From contig MVQY01000089.1 of NCBI GenBank assembly GCA_002067325.1, positions 1 to 12,409 of the forward strand: 12,409 nt of DNA, read 5' to 3'. Position 1 is the stretch's first letter. Each line of letters starts with the position of its first letter. The notes under the pieces are model-generated. The model was given only the letters and a program-made list of their open reading frames with translations. It made no database searches and was not told where the DNA came from. The position numbers were made by a program, and so were the translations under genes. Shown piece by piece: positions 11,940 to 12,409 of the stretch. The stretch comes from Methanobacterium sp. PtaU1.Bin097. GTDB taxonomy: Archaea; Methanobacteriota; Methanobacteria; Methanobacteriales; Methanobacteriaceae.

Positions 11940-12021
11940 GGTGATGGGGGATCTGATTGCGGAATTTATATTTATTTTATTAAAAGGAGTCCATATGGTC
12001 CGGGTGTAAAAACCCATCACC
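11940..12021. repeat. Perfect 9-bp inverted repeat enclosing 64 bases
   Basis: GGTGATGGG (11940-11948) pairs exactly with CCCATCACC (12013-12021). Inside, GGGT (12002-12005) can pair with ACCC (12012-12015), competing for the same right arm. CCATATGG (11991-11998) is a further palindrome. T-rich DNA follows on the right and A/T-rich DNA on the left. TATA-like elements lie at 11891-11898 and 11925-11935. It could be the terminator region of the gene at 12043-12345 or a small plus-strand RNA. Confidence 0.6.
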
Positions 12022-12042
12022 ATCATCTTTATTTTATTGTTA

Positions 12043-12345
12043 TTAAACATCATCTGGAGCATTCATCACTTCAAATCCAGATTTTTCATACATCTCCTGG
12101 GCAGATTCCCACTCACTAAGGCACATCTTCACCTCTTCAAGCCGGCACAGCATCCTGTGTTCTAAGGCATCGTAGAAGCAGTGTTCAGGGTTAATCCAAT
12201 AAAAAGATAGTCCTATCTTCACTTCGAAGCTTTTAAGAAAAAGTATATCCGGTACCTCTATGTCCCTTCCCAGGAGATATTCATTCAGGACTTCAGTTAC
12301 CTTTTCATCTGTAACTTCAACTCTGCGCTCAACCCACACCCTCAT
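12043..12345 (-). CDS. Hypothetical protein, 100 aa
   Basis: No family is recognised. The product is soluble and mildly acidic, with no signal peptide or membrane segment. It starts MRVWVERRVEVTDEKVTEVL, suggesting a strand followed by a helix, and has an aromatic middle (IGLSFYWINPEHCFYDALEH). A helical Cys/Glu-rich stretch follows (RMLCRLEEVKMCLSEWESAQ). Three cysteines are spaced too irregularly for a typical zinc site. The ATG at 12345 has GGTGAG four bases upstream, which supports this start. A TATA-like CTAAAAAATC near 12384-12393 would give a leader of about 20 bases. The gene stands alone before a 266-base gap, with an inverted repeat just downstream of its stop. Confidence 0.7.
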   Translation of the reverse strand: MRVWVERRVEVTDEKVTEVLNEYLLGRDIEVPDILFLKSFEVKIGLSFYWINPEHCFYDALEHRMLCRLEEVKMCLSEWESAQEMYEKSGFEVMNAPDDV

Positions 12346-12409
12346 TTTCTCACCAGTTATATATATGTCCTGGCTGGTACTTGATTTTTTAGTTGGTAGT
12401 ATTCATGGG

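Noticed and set aside
11944..12009. 21-codon frame MGDLIAEFIF... inside the inverted repeat
   Set aside because: It is slightly hydrophobic and open, but GGTG directly abuts the ATG with no spacer and the nearest TATA would start transcription after it. An inner AAGGAG precedes only a four-codon frame. Left as non-coding.

Overview
The window reads as chromosomal DNA from a methanogenic archaeon of the Methanobacteriales, most likely Methanobacterium or a close relative. The evidence is an AT-rich sequence with archaeal TATA-type promoters, Shine-Dalgarno sites matching GGAGGTGA, U-tract terminators, an LL-diaminopimelate aminotransferase, an archaeal-type RNase J relative, and a response regulator with a cysteine-rich methanogen-type output domain. 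The placement rests on gene content and is an inference.

Layout. At the left edge lies the 3' tail of an unidentified CDS (2-166), then a small two-helix membrane protein (273-587) that converges on a secreted BPL_N/glutamine-amidotransferase-fold protein (638-1435, minus). After a 480-base promoter-bearing gap comes a plus-strand cluster: Ku (1918-2688), an LigD-type ATP-dependent DNA ligase (2732-3622) and a stand-alone WYL-like domain protein (3657-3968). Ku and the ligase are the core of a bacterial-type non-homologous end-joining system. Next are an RNase J-like beta-CASP nuclease (4293-5774), a decayed surface-protein tail sitting in its 3' region (5840-5944), an intact acidic secreted surface protein ending in the same motif (6168-6791), dapL for lysine/DAP synthesis (6928-8166), and a small zinc-ribbon protein (8343-8582).

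The right half is mostly minus strand: a NYN/PIN-like putative nuclease (8653-9150), a 600-base repeat-rich gap, an Hsp20 chaperone (9751-10197), a four-helix membrane protein (10409-10858), a receiver-domain response regulator (10907-11776) and an unknown 100-aa protein (12043-12345). The response regulator and the membrane protein may be co-transcribed.

The most unusual stretch is 9151-9750. It holds four sets of short direct or tandem repeats, a strong 8-bp stem-loop, and a plus-strand trace of a peptide resembling the N-terminal domain of group II intron reverse transcriptases, broken by a stop. I read it as the scar of a lost retroelement. Other non-coding signals worth a look are four 18-20-base repeats across the dapL stop codon, a perfect 9-bp inverted repeat at 11940-12021, and a 12-bp hairpin at 1657-1686. 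No rRNA, tRNA, CRISPR array or intact mobile element was seen.
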